Below, in pieces: positions 1 to 27,916 of a stretch of 64,000 bases of DNA. The stretch covers positions 5,238,835-5,302,834 of the forward strand of contig OX387186.1 in assembly GCA_947561395.2 (NCBI GenBank), read 5' to 3'. Positions within the stretch are counted from its first letter, which is position 1; every line of letters begins with the position of its first letter. This DNA comes from Buxus sempervirens. Lineage: Eukaryota; Streptophyta; Magnoliopsida; Buxales; Buxaceae. The position numbers and the translations under genes are program-made. The notes beneath the pieces were generated by a model. The model worked only from the letters and a program-made list of their open reading frames with translations, ran no database searches and was not told where the DNA came from.

Positions 1-125
1 ACCCGTTTATCCGATAATGACCCTTTTTAACCCAATAATGACCCATTTAATTTGATAATGATTCGTTTAATCCGATAATGACCTGCTTAACTCGATAATT
101 ACCCGTTTAACTTGACAATGGCTTT
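1..125. repeat. 20-bp tandem repeat, about six units
   Basis: Six diverged copies of a unit of about 20 bp (consensus near acccgtttaatccgataatg) run from the left edge. The same vocabulary (cccgattatgacccg and similar) fills the hAT-type element at 25943-26373, so this is probably the interior of a related element cut by the window edge. The sequence to about 325 (inverted gggttttcc-type words, aaccgaccccgattattg) looks like the same family. No coding potential is seen. Confidence 0.7.
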
Positions 126-325
126 AAATTGTATCATTAATTCATGTTATTTTCTATTAGTGTATTTTTTATAATTTGAAAATAAAATATTTTAATCACG
201 TTGGTGGATTGAACTCGATTATTGGTGAATTTGGTTTGATTTTGGGTTTTCCTAATCCACCAATAAATAGATTCAACTTAAACCGACCCCGATTATTGCT
301 CAACCCGTTACAACATACGTCAAGT

Positions 326-666
326 ATATTTTTAAATAAAATGCGTCAACTGTTTACAATAATTTTATATGATAGAATAAAAACAATTTATATGTAACTG
401 TAGTTACCAAACATGCTTTATTGTTTTTTAGCAACAAAGCAAAAGTTTACCAAACAGCTTTGTTTCAACAAAAGATTTTCTAAAAAACAGAAAAGTACTT
501 TTTTGCTTTCTTGCTTTTAAAAACAAAAAAAACAAAAGTATTATCAAAGGGAGCCTCAATCTCATCCCAATACAACTAGCTGGTCCGCCGAGGATTCAAA
601 TTTTAAATATTTTAATTAAAATAAAAATACTTCGTCCTAATCTGTCGTGCCGGTTGGTGCAACCCG
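326..666. other. Intergenic, nothing recognised
   Basis: AT-rich sequence with many A/T homopolymers. No ORF of interest, RNA gene or element end could be supported. Confidence 0.5.
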
Positions 667-805
667 CCGTTCTTTTTGGTCGGACTCGCAAACCGTCCCT
701 TTGTCTTTTTTTGGGTAAGCCTCGCACACCGTTCTTTTTTATTTTTGGTGGGACTCGCACACCGTTCTTTTTTTTCGTAGGACTCGCACACCGTTCTTTA
801 TGCGC
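667..805. repeat. Tandem repeat upstream of the FLOE gene
   Basis: About four diverged copies of a unit of 33-38 bp built on ggactcgcacaccgttcttt followed by a T-rich spacer. The copies begin near 672, 718, 749 and 781. Small ORFs here on both strands are translations of the repeat and are not genes. The array ends about 220 bp before the putative TATA box of the FLOE gene, so it lies in its promoter region. Confidence 0.8.
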
Positions 806-849
806 CAAAACTTCTAGAAAACCAATTTATCACAAGAGGGTCCCGATAA

Positions 850-860
850 GTGGGCCCCAC
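850..860. promoter_or_regulatory. Palindromic TGGGCC (site II-type) motif
   Basis: GTGGGCCCCAC is a near-palindrome containing the TGGGCC core of plant site II elements, which bind TCP-class factors. It lies about 165 bp upstream of the putative TATA box. Motif match only; function is inferred. Confidence 0.4.
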
Positions 861-1024
861 TCTCATCACATGATCGAACGGAATGAGGCTTGATAGCATT
901 TTAATTAAAATACTACCGGCTGTAGCTTTACAATAATGAGCCGACCAACTCCGTCCTTATCCGGCTCTCTGCAAGATGAAAAGCAAGAACGTATTTAACA
1001 ATCCATTTTAGGCAGTCAACACGG

Positions 1025-1032
1025 TATATAAA
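1025..1032 (+). promoter_or_regulatory. Putative TATA box of the FLOE gene
   Basis: TATATAAA stands 197 bp before the start codon at 1229. This fits a 5' UTR of about 165 nt starting near 1060. No ATG opens a long competing frame between here and 1229. Confidence 0.55.
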
Positions 1033-1228
1033 CCTTCTCTGCATTGCGGACGAAGCCGGTGATCTCTCTGCGGTTTTCGGAGTCTTCTTCTCGTTCGGTC
1101 TGGTCGTTTTCACTATTTTGCTTTTGAGGTTCATCGGAAGAAATAAATTTGTTTTCAATCTATCTGTGTAAACCCTAATTGGATCTTCTGCTATCGAAGA
1201 ATCGAGGACGTCTCTTTGCGATCTGGTG

Positions 1229-4200
1229 ATGGCTTCCGGATCCTCCGGTAGAACTGGTTCTGGCTTGAAAGGTTTTGATTTTGGCTCGGATGATATTCTG
1301 TGTTCTTACGATGATATGGGGAATCAAGTGACACCTAACGGAAAGCTTACGGACCCCGCGGTTGGAAGCAATTCCGCGAAGGTATACTCTCTCTAATATC
1401 GATCTAGCATCTCCGTTTTCGTTTTGATTGCAGCGCTTCTCGAAATTACTGTTATGGAGTTGCGGGAACGATACTTAGTGTGAAAGAACATGTAGAAATC
1501 GAAGAATTAGGCAGTTCTGCCTTGAAGGAGAGTTTATCTTCGAATATTTCGTATTTACTGTATGATTCGCATTGATATTGAGTTATATGCCCTGAACGAG
1601 ATTTATGTCCTTATTGAAACAAGGACCTGATTTATATATATGGGAGGAAGCTTGGGTTGTTGTCGACGGTTGGGGAATTGGGTCCCTATGTTTTGATGGT
1701 TTCATGGGCTGTGTACTTCCAAGGGAAACAAAATCAAGGCTGAGATTTCATGAAGATTAACGATTAGTGGCTCCTATGTCTTAATGCTGTTGCGATTAGT
1801 GGCTCATATGTTTTAAGGCTGTTGTGTGTGCTGGTGAGTGAGTGAGGGAAACTTAATTTCAGCTTGAAAACTAAATGAAGCCTGAATGAATTTTTTGATT
1901 CACGAAGATTAATGGTTGTTGTCTTCTAGGCTGCGTTTGGATACTAGGAAACTGCATTGCAAGAAACCCCTGTTTATCACATCCCAACCCGGGAGCGGGA
2001 TGAGAAATAGGCCTGTTTTTCATCCCATGCTTTCTCAGATGCTAGGTCCCACAGTTTTTTTTTCTCTCTCTCTAGTTTCCAAGCACCCATCAAATCCTGC
2101 AATTTCTCGGTAAATCCAGGTACTAAGAGTTTTACTCTGTGTGCTGCTGGGCATGCATCTGATTCTTTGTGGATTACTTTGTGTATTTTTCGATCGTTGG
2201 TGGAGTTAATATACTTTCTTCTCTTTCCCTTCCTTCTCCCCTCAAATGCACATGTGTGCATATGCGCACAAAAGCAGGAAATTCATTCATGAAACTGAAT
2301 TAATAGTTCTCTGAATAAGGGATTTTATTTGAATCCAGGTCATCCTGTGAATTAGTATAGATAGAAAATGTGAAAAACCAGCTGAGACACATAACTCTAC
2401 ATGGACACTTACTTGGAGAACCTTGCTTCTTGACATGTACCTTAGATTAACCTCAGGTCAGAGGTCAAATTTTAGCCATCGAGACATTTTCCATGTAGCA
2501 GCAGGACTCTCCGAAAATGACCTTCTTTCATTGTATAGAGCTTAAGGAACATTATGAAATATGATGGTTGAATAACATGTGACCAAACCTATTGCATGTT
2601 CTAATGAAACTTATATGGGTTGAAGTATTGCCCACGTGGCTGATTGAAAGTGTCATCTATGAGATAGATGAACTGGATTAGCCACATAATTCTTCACTGT
2701 CACACAAAAATGGTTGTGTTTGCCTGTTAACTAAACCTGATGAGTTAGACCAGAATGCGGACCCATTTTATTTCAATTTTAGTTGTCATTTGTCCATCTT
2801 TCACCAACTGGTTTCAAACACAGCTTCAATAGGGTAGAAAAGGGCTAAGTCTGTCAAACCTTTTTGTGGTGGTGTCATACAAACTTATCAGGCCAACTTT
2901 TATGGAGCATTAAGACACTTTTTTTCCTTCAGCTACTAGCATTATCATTGAGTGCAGGGAAGATGGAGAGATCTATTGAGAAACCAAGATACAGAACCTT
3001 ATATCATCAGCCTTCCCTGGAATTCTTCGCAATTTCCTCATTGGATGATATAAAACATAATCCATGAATGCCACAAATGCCTCTTCACATTTCCATCAAG
3101 TACGATGCAACACTGTCACTGCAAACTAATCCACTAATTCTGTGGCAAACTTTTGTATAATTCTGCAGAGTTCTTTGTGAGAGGAAACTAATCTTGCCTC
3201 TCACTACTAAGAAACATCTTGCTTCTTCACACCTTCTTGATAGGCGTGTGTGGTCTTCTGATCCTTCTGGCCATTTTTCTTCTAAGTCCTTTGTGTCTTC
3301 CTTTCGCTCTGATGTGAATATTCCATGCGCTCCTTCCTGTATCCGATGTATTTGGAAGGCTTTGGTTCCCCCTTGCATAAAAGCTTTTGTGTAGTCTGCC
3401 TTGCTGTACAAGATCAACACTTGTAACATGCTGTAAAAGAGAAGATCCCATATTGCTCTTTCTCCTTATGTTTGTGTTTTGTGTTCAAGGCAAGGTGAGT
3501 CAGTGGACCATTTATTCCTTCATTGTGATTTTTTGTGGAAGCTGTGGTACAAATTTTTCTGATTGACTAACATCAGTTGAATCATCCCATCTTCTATTCC
3601 CTTCTTGTTGGAACAGTGGCATTTCGCCTAGGTAGGAAAGGATCTTTGCTATTCAATACTCTTTTATATGCGGTTTTCTTGTGGAAGGAGAGAAATAGGC
3701 GGTTGTTTGAAGGGATAAGCATTAGTTGAGCGATTTGTGATTCTATTATTATTGCTTGTGCTTGTTGGATTCATGCTCTTCCAGAGTTCAGTGGTACTTT
3801 TGGGACAGACATTATACAACATTGGGTGGAGCTTCCAGAGGTCATATCTTGCATCAGGAGGCAGTTAGTGGGTTGGGTTCTTGGTGGGTCAAGCTTAATT
3901 TTGATGGTAGAAATGCAGGAAACCCAGGTCCTTCTGGAGTAGGGGGAGTTTTTAGGTATGCTTAAGGTAAAGTTACCCATGCATATTCGGGGCCTATTGG
4001 TATAGCTACCTCCACAAGAGCAGAAATAGAGGCTTTGATCTTTGGATTGTTGGAGGCATAACAAAACAGTTTCACAGACTTGATGGTGGAAGGAAATTCA
4101 TACACAGTTATTTCTAGGGTTGCCATGGGGAGTGATAGTCCTTGGTCTCTTGTGCATTTAGTTCGATTGGCTCGGATCTTGGCTAGTGGGTTGAATTCAT

Positions 4201-7126
4201 CATTCCACCACGTTCCAAGATCAGCCAATGATGTGGCAAACCGGTTAGCTTAGTATGGAGGGGGTAGAACATCTTTTTTTTTTGGTGGTATTCCTGATGG
4301 GTGTAAGTTGTTCTGCTTATTTTTGCAGGCTTTCATAATCCGCTGTTGTATTCTCCCTCTTTATTATTATTAATCTACCAGTAACTCTCCAAAAAAAAAT
4401 TCTTATATTCTATCAATTCAAGCAGCTGATTCAAGGTTTATTTATTCTTTATTGATTAGGATTTCCATGAAAGCAGAAAGGGGAAATCATCATTGTTACC
4501 TGTCTATAATCCACTGGAAGAATCTCTCAGGCAGGATATGATTTCTACTGTTGAAAAGACAATGAAAAAATATGCTGACAATCTACTTCGTTTCCTTGAG
4601 GGCATTAGTGGGCGCCTGGCACAGTTGGAAGTATATTGCTACAATCTTGAGAGATCAGTAGGAGAAATGCGGACTGATTTAGTTCGTGATCACAGTGAAG
4701 CAGATGCAAAGCTTAAGTCTCTGGAAAATCATCTTCAAGAGGTGAGTTTATGGTTAAGTCCATTATTTATGCTGTGTGATGTTATTTACGCTCAGTGGAA
4801 TGGTTTTTTGGTTTTAGTTTGCCATGTCCTCTATTACTTGAAGTTCCTTCTATATGTCCATGTTAGCACAGAGGAATTTTGTGAGAGACATTAATCATAT
4901 TGGCAGTTAAACATGTGGTTTGAAACCGCTGGATTGATTCTATGTAAACAACAATTTTTTTATTTTAGGAAGCATACCGTAAATGGTAACATGGACATAT
5001 ATAAGGAACAGGCATGCTTCTTGAATATTAATCACATTATTTTGTTTGAATTTAGAGACTTTGTGTGATGGTAGGATGGTAAAAGTCTTGAGCTGCTAGC
5101 GTTAGATCGTTGATTAAGTTTGAGTGCCAAAAAATCAATGATTATATTTGTTGGCAGTCCACTGCTCCTGGGACGCTGCTTTGGCAGAACTTGCATCAGG
5201 CTGTTGGCCTTATTTAGTTTGTATGCATTTGATTTTTTAACACAAATTGATTTTTTTTTATCTATGTTTTTAGCTTCTGCCTAAACACAGTGATGTTCAT
5301 GTTTGACTATTCAAAGGCTTTCTTTATGCAATGCCTGATTTGTTCATGCCTGTTTAGTAGCCATCATGAGGTATTAAATACCTTTGGGTCTTGCATGCAT
5401 TTATTAAGCATATAAAATAACTGTTCTGTGCATTCATTAAGCATAGAAAGGAGGCAACTCCAGATGCAGTCTTCTATGTGGCAGATTTTTGGTCTTCAAT
5501 CTGTCCTGAGTTTTTTGGTTAGGGTTGGGGGAGGTTGTAAGAAATTGGGAAATGTTGTTATGGTAGAAAGTTTCATTCCATCATATGCATGTTTGTGGGT
5601 GTGTTAGGTTTTAGGGCCTTTTTGGTTTTTTAGATTGCATCTCATTCTCATTTGATGCCATCGCTCTTCGTAAGATTTTCACTTTCAGTTTTTAAAACAT
5701 TTTCCATTACTGATAAAAAAAATGATTGTTAGGATTAGCATTCTTATATTTGACCTCAAGCCATGTTTAGATTTTCCATTGTCATCTTTTTCCCTCAATT
5801 GTCCTTTGGTCAAAGTTAATATTCTTATTTGACTGAAAATCTGTATCATCAAGTCTTCTATGATTGCTGCAGGTTCACAGGTCTGTGCAAGTCTTGAGAG
5901 ACAAACAAGAACTTGCAGAAGCTCAGAAGGAACTTGCCAAGCTTCATCTGGTGCAGAGAGAATCCTCTGCAAGTCATTCAAAACATAATGTAGAGGGATC
6001 TTCTTCAGCTGCCTCTGATCCCAGGAAGACTGATGCTACTCCGGATATGCAGAATTTGCAGTTAGCCCTAGCTTTACCCCCTCAAGTAAACATGGCACCG
6101 TCACTTCATACCAGACCTCTGGAGCAGCTCCAGCCTTTGCCACCTCCATCTCAAATCCCACAACAGAATGCTCATGTTCAGTCCCAACAACAGACATACT
6201 ATTCCCCTCAGAATCAGATGCCAAATCCAGTGGCCTTGGCCCAACACTCCCAAGATCAGTATTTGCATACAGATACTCCCTACCAGAGGCAACAAATGCC
6301 GGATGTAACGAGACAGACTCCCCAACAAACACAGCCTCAAGTAAATCAATCCCAGCAACCACAGCCATTCCCCCAATATCAGCAGCAATGGTCACCTCAA
6401 CTTCCTCAACAAGTACAACAGCCACAACAGCCCTCTACTCAACCTCCAATCAGGCCCCCTACATCAATGTATCCTCCCTACCCACCAACACAACCTGCAA
6501 ACCCCTCTCCTGAAACATTTCCGGGCAGCATGCCAATGCAACCATCATTTTCAGGAATCCCCCCATCAGGGGGTAGCCATGCTGAAGCCTCGGGTTATGG
6601 TTATGGTAGGACCAGCAGAACAGTTCCGCAGCAACCAGTTCAGCAGCAACCTCTACCTCAGCATAACCTACAGCATCAACCACAACCTCAGACCAGCCAG
6701 AGCAGCTTTGGAGCCCATTTGAGTGCTGGATACCCAGGTCCTGGAACCCCACCTACACAATCTCCAGGACCAGGATCAGGATACATGATGTATGTTGGTG
6801 AGGGAGGACGTGCTCAGCAACCACCACCGGCTCAGTTTCCACAAGGTAGCTATCCTTCAACACAGGTTCCACTTCCACCTATTCAAAACCCCCAACAGGC
6901 TATTGGCAGTAATCTTTTGGTCCGACATCCAAGCCCATCACAGATTATCCGCGGCCATCCATACAGTGAGCAAATTGAGAAAGCTGTGAGCATGGGCTAC
7001 GGGAGGGAACATGTCGCAAGTGTGATCCAGAGGATGGAGGAGACAGGCCAGCCAGTAGACCTTAATGCAGTGCTTGACAGGTTGAACATGCATTCATCTG
7101 GAGGTTCCCAGAGACGATGGAACTAA
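1229..7126 (+). CDS. FLOE: FLOE-family protein (DUF1421, Q/P/S-rich, coiled coil)
   Basis: Three exons, 1229-1381, 4460-4741 and 5873-7126, join in phase 0 at GT-AG sites to give 562 residues. Residues 1-51 are Ser/Gly/Asp-rich and contain the family signature FDFGSDDILCSYDD. Residues about 65-190 (exon 2 into exon 3) are heptad-like and rich in Leu, Glu and Lys, as expected for a coiled coil. Residues about 195-495 are a low-complexity Gln/Pro/Ser region with GYGYG and QQPQ runs. Residues about 515-562 form DUF1421 (QIEKAVSMGYGREHVASVI), a UBA-like helical domain. In Arabidopsis, FLOE1 forms hydration-dependent condensates in seeds and influences germination under water stress; this gene's role is inferred by homology. 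The paralogue (FLOE1, 2 or 3) was not resolved. Intron 1 (3.1 kb) holds a dead LINE that stops 60 bp before exon 2. Confidence 0.93.
1382..3189 (+). other. FLOE intron 1, 5' part
   Basis: Begins GTATACTCT. It contains T-rich tracts and CT-rich runs (2049-2072), but no ORF or element end could be supported before the LINE remnant at about 3190. A first intron close to the start codon is common in plant housekeeping genes. Confidence 0.6.
3190..4399 (+). pseudogene. LINE ORF2 3' remnant: zinc-finger and RNase H
   Basis: Plus-strand translation across several frames gives the plant LINE C-terminal zinc-binding module (VCVLCSRQGESVDHLFLHC, about 3470-3530). It is followed by an RNase H domain beginning WWVKLNFDGRNAGNPGPSG at 3882, with the acidic DG and a later RAEIEAL segment. 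Several in-frame stops (3961, 4060, 4252) and a frameshift kill it. A T-rich 3' UTR ends in an A9 tract at 4391-4399. It lies in sense orientation in FLOE intron 1. Boundaries on the 5' side are uncertain because the copy is degenerate and truncated. Confidence 0.75.
4742..5872 (+). other. FLOE intron 2
   Basis: A GTGAGT donor and TGCAG acceptor flank 1131 bp of T-rich sequence. No inserted element or coding remnant was recognised. Confidence 0.7.
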
Positions 7127-7916
7127 GCCCAAAACTTACCAAATAGTAGTGACTTTTAGAGCTCTTCGCAGGCCTATTCAGTCTCTAATAAGATGAGTAT
7201 ATATGTTGCTGTATATCTGGTAAAGTGGAACTACCTCACACGACTTTCATGTTGACTATTCCATACAGTGCTCCAGTACCAAAATAGACGTCATCTGTTT
7301 ATGTTTTAAATTATATGCTTTAAGAATCTTTAGTTTATCGAGCTGAAGAAATTCGCGTACTGTTATTGATGAATCTTTCAGTCTCCAGTCATCAAGGGAA
7401 TGCAGGAACCATGTTAGAGAATGGAAACCAAAAATGGCGAATGGGTCGCATATCTTCTCATGATGAATTTTCCGGTCATCCTAGGAAACAAAATCGGATC
7501 ATTTTGATCCTTTGCTTTCTTAAAGAGAGGGTTGCTCTGACCCATTTCTTCATCCTTTAAAGAACCAAAGGCATGCAAGATGCAAGTAATTTTTGTTATG
7601 TTCTGCAATTCCTGGCCTCGCAGCCGGGATCTCTATTTTTAATTTTAAAAATTCAATTTAATTATTGACCTATTGAACCATCGCTTGGAACGGAAATAGC
7701 ACGTGGTAGTCTTTTTCTTCTAGAAAATGGAATTATCTCTAACAAACATCAGATTCAGCTTTGGTCTTTAGAAAAACTAGTTGCGGAATAGGAGCAACTC
7801 AGGTCATTTCCAAAAGAAATTCCTAGAGGGAAGGAAAACAGCTTCCAAAACGTGGTTTGGTAGAGCCTGCTCAGTTGCTTCAATAAAGCGAGATGAAATC
7901 GTCTACCAAGTTTTTA
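7127..7916. other. FLOE 3' UTR and intergenic sequence
   Basis: Follows the FLOE stop codon. Short ORFs here (such as that at 7366-7560) lack family features. The 3' end of the transcript cannot be placed; no clear AATAAA was seen near the stop. Confidence 0.5.
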
Positions 7917-8083
7917 CTGAATTGTCCCCTGCTTTGGTCATGAGATGCTTCTATGTGGAGCATCTCACGGCTAGTGTTTTTTTCATGTGAGCCCCACTTG
8001 AAACATGTACAACAATCAAAAAACAGTGGCCATAAGATGCTACACATGGCAGCATCTCAAGGTTACGTCAGGGGCCAATTCAG
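7917..8083. mobile_element. MITE with palindromic terminal arms (copy 1)
   Basis: A 167-bp foldback unit. The left end ctgaattgtcccctg pairs with the right end, whose reverse complement is ctgaattggcccctg. Inside, each arm carries its own palindrome: GAGATGCT..AGCATCTC at 7941-7965 and AGATGCT..AGCATCT at 8036-8058. It has no coding capacity. It lies between the convergent 3' ends of the FLOE and TRF4-like genes. A related copy occurs at about 30030-30155. A target duplication could not be fixed, so the superfamily is unknown. Confidence 0.7.
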
Positions 8084-8733
8084 GGAAACAATGAAAAAGA
8101 TTTCATTGCCAATAAAGCAGACTTTATAGTTCATAGATAATTGCTCATTTATGAAAACAATATCAGTTGAGTTTCTTCGAGTCCAGGAAGCAGTAGCACT
8201 CCCAAAACTAAAACTAACTCCTTTTAACATGGTTCTGTCCTGAGTGAGTAAAGAGTGAATAACGGTACGTGGTTCTTTTATATGCTCATTTTGGTTCCAA
8301 ATGGAGGACAGTGTTTTAAGTTAATATGGTTTTTGAGCCTCAGAAATAATACACTGAATTATTTAAATTAATGCAATAATCATGCCATCCAAGTTCTTCC
8401 TTTCATGATTTGGATCAAACTAAATTTTTGGTATACTTTAAATAAATAAACATATTGTTAAACAAAGAGCCCGTGTCAAAACTGCTGCCTAGAATGCATG
8501 GACAAGAAATGCCTTCTAGCAGACCTCATGCATACTTGCAACTATGGTTGAGGCAAATCTCTACCATTATGTACTCTGACAAATAGTAGTTACATACCTA
8601 TATCCTAGGTTGCATGTGCCATAGTAGATATCATGCAAACAATCTAGCTGCTGCTTGCTGGGATTCCAGAGAGGGCCCTGCCTGCATACTTGTGTAAACG
8701 ACTGCCTCCATATTCATTATCTCCACCCAGGTA
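8084..8733. other. Intergenic / 3' UTR of the TRF4-like gene
   Basis: Probable 3' UTR of the minus-strand TRF4-like gene followed by the convergent intergenic gap. No further gene or element was seen. Confidence 0.5.
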
Positions 8734-25768
<17,035 letters not shown>

Positions 25769-25942
25769 TAAACTGAAACTGAGAGCCTGTTAGAGGAAGT
25801 AGAGCGTGCCAAGTATAAAACAACTCGGGAAATCTCTTGCAACCAAAAAGACTAATTTAAACAACGGTTTCTGTCGAATTTAGGCCGACCAGGACGATCT
25901 CTGTTCCTTCGGTTCTAGGTGAATACTAACAGTGGACGTAAC

Positions 25943-26373
25943 TGTAGAGCCGGCAAAAAACGAACCGACCTTACGACCAACTCGACTAATCTGATTATAA
26001 ACGAATTGGGTTGACCCAGTCAAGTTGACCCGTTTATTAATTGGGTCGTTGCGGGTTGGGGTTTTCCCAACCCGCCCTGTAATAGGATCAACCCCGATTA
26101 TGACACGCCAACCTGATTAAATAAAAAAAATAGCATGAATCAACCCGATTATGACTTGCCACCCTGATTATGACCCGAACCTGACCCAATTACCCCATAA
26201 TATATATATATAATCGGGTTGCCGGGTTGAACCCATTTATTGACGAGTTGGGTTCGGTTTGGGGTTTTCCCAACCCGCCATTAACCGGGTCAACCCGAAC
26301 CCGCCATTAACCGGGGTCAACCCGAACCCGCTTAACCCCAACCAGAGTACAACCCGACCCATTGCCAGCTCTA
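25943..26373. mobile_element. Non-autonomous hAT-type element
   Basis: Terminal inverted repeats tgtagagccggcaa at the left and ttgccagctcta at the right. The flanking 8-bp direct repeats match at seven of eight positions (gacgtaac 25935-25942, gacgtaaa 26374-26381), as hAT insertions leave. The left end carries two extra bases relative to the right. The interior is dense in gggtcaacccgaacccgcc-type words, subterminal repeats typical of this plant family. It is noncoding. It lies about 170 bp upstream of the TRF4-like start codon, in that gene's promoter region. Confidence 0.75.
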
Positions 26374-26400
26374 GACGTAAATAATCATCCCCGTATCTAT

Positions 26401-26584
26401 TCTATATACTATCAAAAGAGAAGGGTGAAAATATTCTTTCAGATTCTAGTCATTTTTCTTTTTTCTAAACGTTATCCTCTCTAAACAAACAATTCCCTGT
26501 TATTTTAAACATTTTGTAACTACTTTGAACTGTTTATCTTAGTGGGTCCACATTTTCTACGCGCGTAGCGAGTGCAGCCCCTAG
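26401..26584 (+). mobile_element. Small non-autonomous Helitron
   Basis: Starts TCTATATACTATCAAAAGAG, a common plant Helitron 5' end. It ends CTAG followed by T (26581-26585), and a perfect 12-nt palindrome CTACGCGCGTAG lies 12 bp before the terminus. It is 184 bp long, noncoding and has no target duplication. The base before the 5' end is T rather than the expected A, which is the main doubt. Confidence 0.6.
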
Positions 26585-26740
26585 TACGGATTTAAAACGA
26601 CACTTTCAAGAAGCATACGTGCTGTAAAATCGTTACATTAGGGAAAGTTACATGAATTTCCCTATAACTTAGAAAAATTAAAATGCCCTCTTTAAGATTT
26701 TAAAATAACACTTGCATCTCGTAAGGTCTGGCCGTTTACA

Positions 26741-27916
26741 CCACTTTTTTTTTTTTTTTTTATATATGGAAAGTCGAACTAAGCTCTTTCTTCATTACAT
26801 GAAAACATTGTTACAAGAGTTAATGCCTCAAATCAGTACAGACAGATAATATACTCATATAAGCATAAAAGCAAAAAATGCCAGGATACTAAGAAAACAT
26901 AAACCCCAACAATCTGGTTGCAGTTCTAAGCGATAGTATCCGACCCTGCACCGAAGCAGCATGAAACCACTTGAAGAACAAGGATAAAGTCGAACGGTAG
27001 GTCTGTCAAAACACGGATTGTAAATCCCATTAATGGGAAAAAAAGGTTTCGTCGGAGATGAGATAGCCAAAAAAAGAGTGCTCGATGAACCGAGACACAT
27101 CTGAACATAAAATTGCACTTGGACTATGGGGGTTGAGACCCTCTGGTACCTAATAATACAAAACCTAACTAAAAACAATACAATAAAATTAATTCCACTA
27201 GAAATGAAAACAAAAATAAATACATGAAAATTGATTCCACGGAGAAGGAGTTGCTATAACAAAATCATCAACACGCCAAGTCCTGATGAACCGCCAAGGC
27301 TTAAACTTGTGCAACCCCCGTCTTCTTCCCCATTGGGGTATCTCCTTCATCCTCCGATTCTGTAGTCATTCACGAAGGATGCAAATTGACGACCACCAAA
27401 CTTGACTAACAAAAGCCCAAATGACGAGATTGGGTGGCAAGCAAAAGAACATGTTGCAGATGCCTATTTCTTTATTCTTCTTCTTCTCTTGAGCCCAAAA
27501 AACCTCGGGATTAGAGACTAGAGCCCAAGCCAAACCTAAGCTACAAAGCACCCCTTGAAAGCAGTAGCAACTAACACCAAGAGCGGCGACGCCAAGAGAA
27601 GAGAAGATGAAACCAAGAAAAAACACACATGGAGTGGAGAGGCACGAGAAGGCCAATCAATCAAGACCAAAGAGCAAGAAACTAGAAAGGGTTCAAAAGA
27701 ACTCAAAAAAAAAAAACCAGCCAAACCACGATAAAAATCAGCGGCCAGGAAAGCAAGGAGAACTTAAAACCACCATCAAAACCACTAAGGGAGTGGTTTG
27801 GAAGGGGGGAAAAAGAAGCCCAAACGTCAAAACCGGCGGCAAATCCAAGTTGATCTAACACCCCAAGATTCCTCGAGACCCCAAAACAAAATCGCCCTTT
27901 GCTCTCCCCTGTATTC
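26741..27916 (-). mobile_element. Poly(A)-tailed retroposon-like block, unclassified
   Basis: On the minus strand this 1.2-kb block ends in taatgaagaaagagc, then cgactttccatatata and an A tract of about 19 at 26744-26762. Short matching words flank it (gtttacacc at 26733-26741 and 27919-27927), suggesting a 9-bp target duplication. Its minus-strand ORFs (up to 107 codons) resemble no family I know. Its 3' end resembles those of plant LINEs, so a deleted LINE derivative is the best guess; a processed transcript is an alternative. Confidence 0.45.

Noticed and set aside
596-893. Overlapping ORFs of 70-79 codons on both strands
   Set aside because: They are translations of the tandem repeat array; both strands are open because of the repeat composition.
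6036-6752. Minus-strand ORFs of 95-129 codons
   Set aside because: Shadows of the Q/P-rich FLOE exon 3, whose splice phase and family domains are clear on the plus strand.
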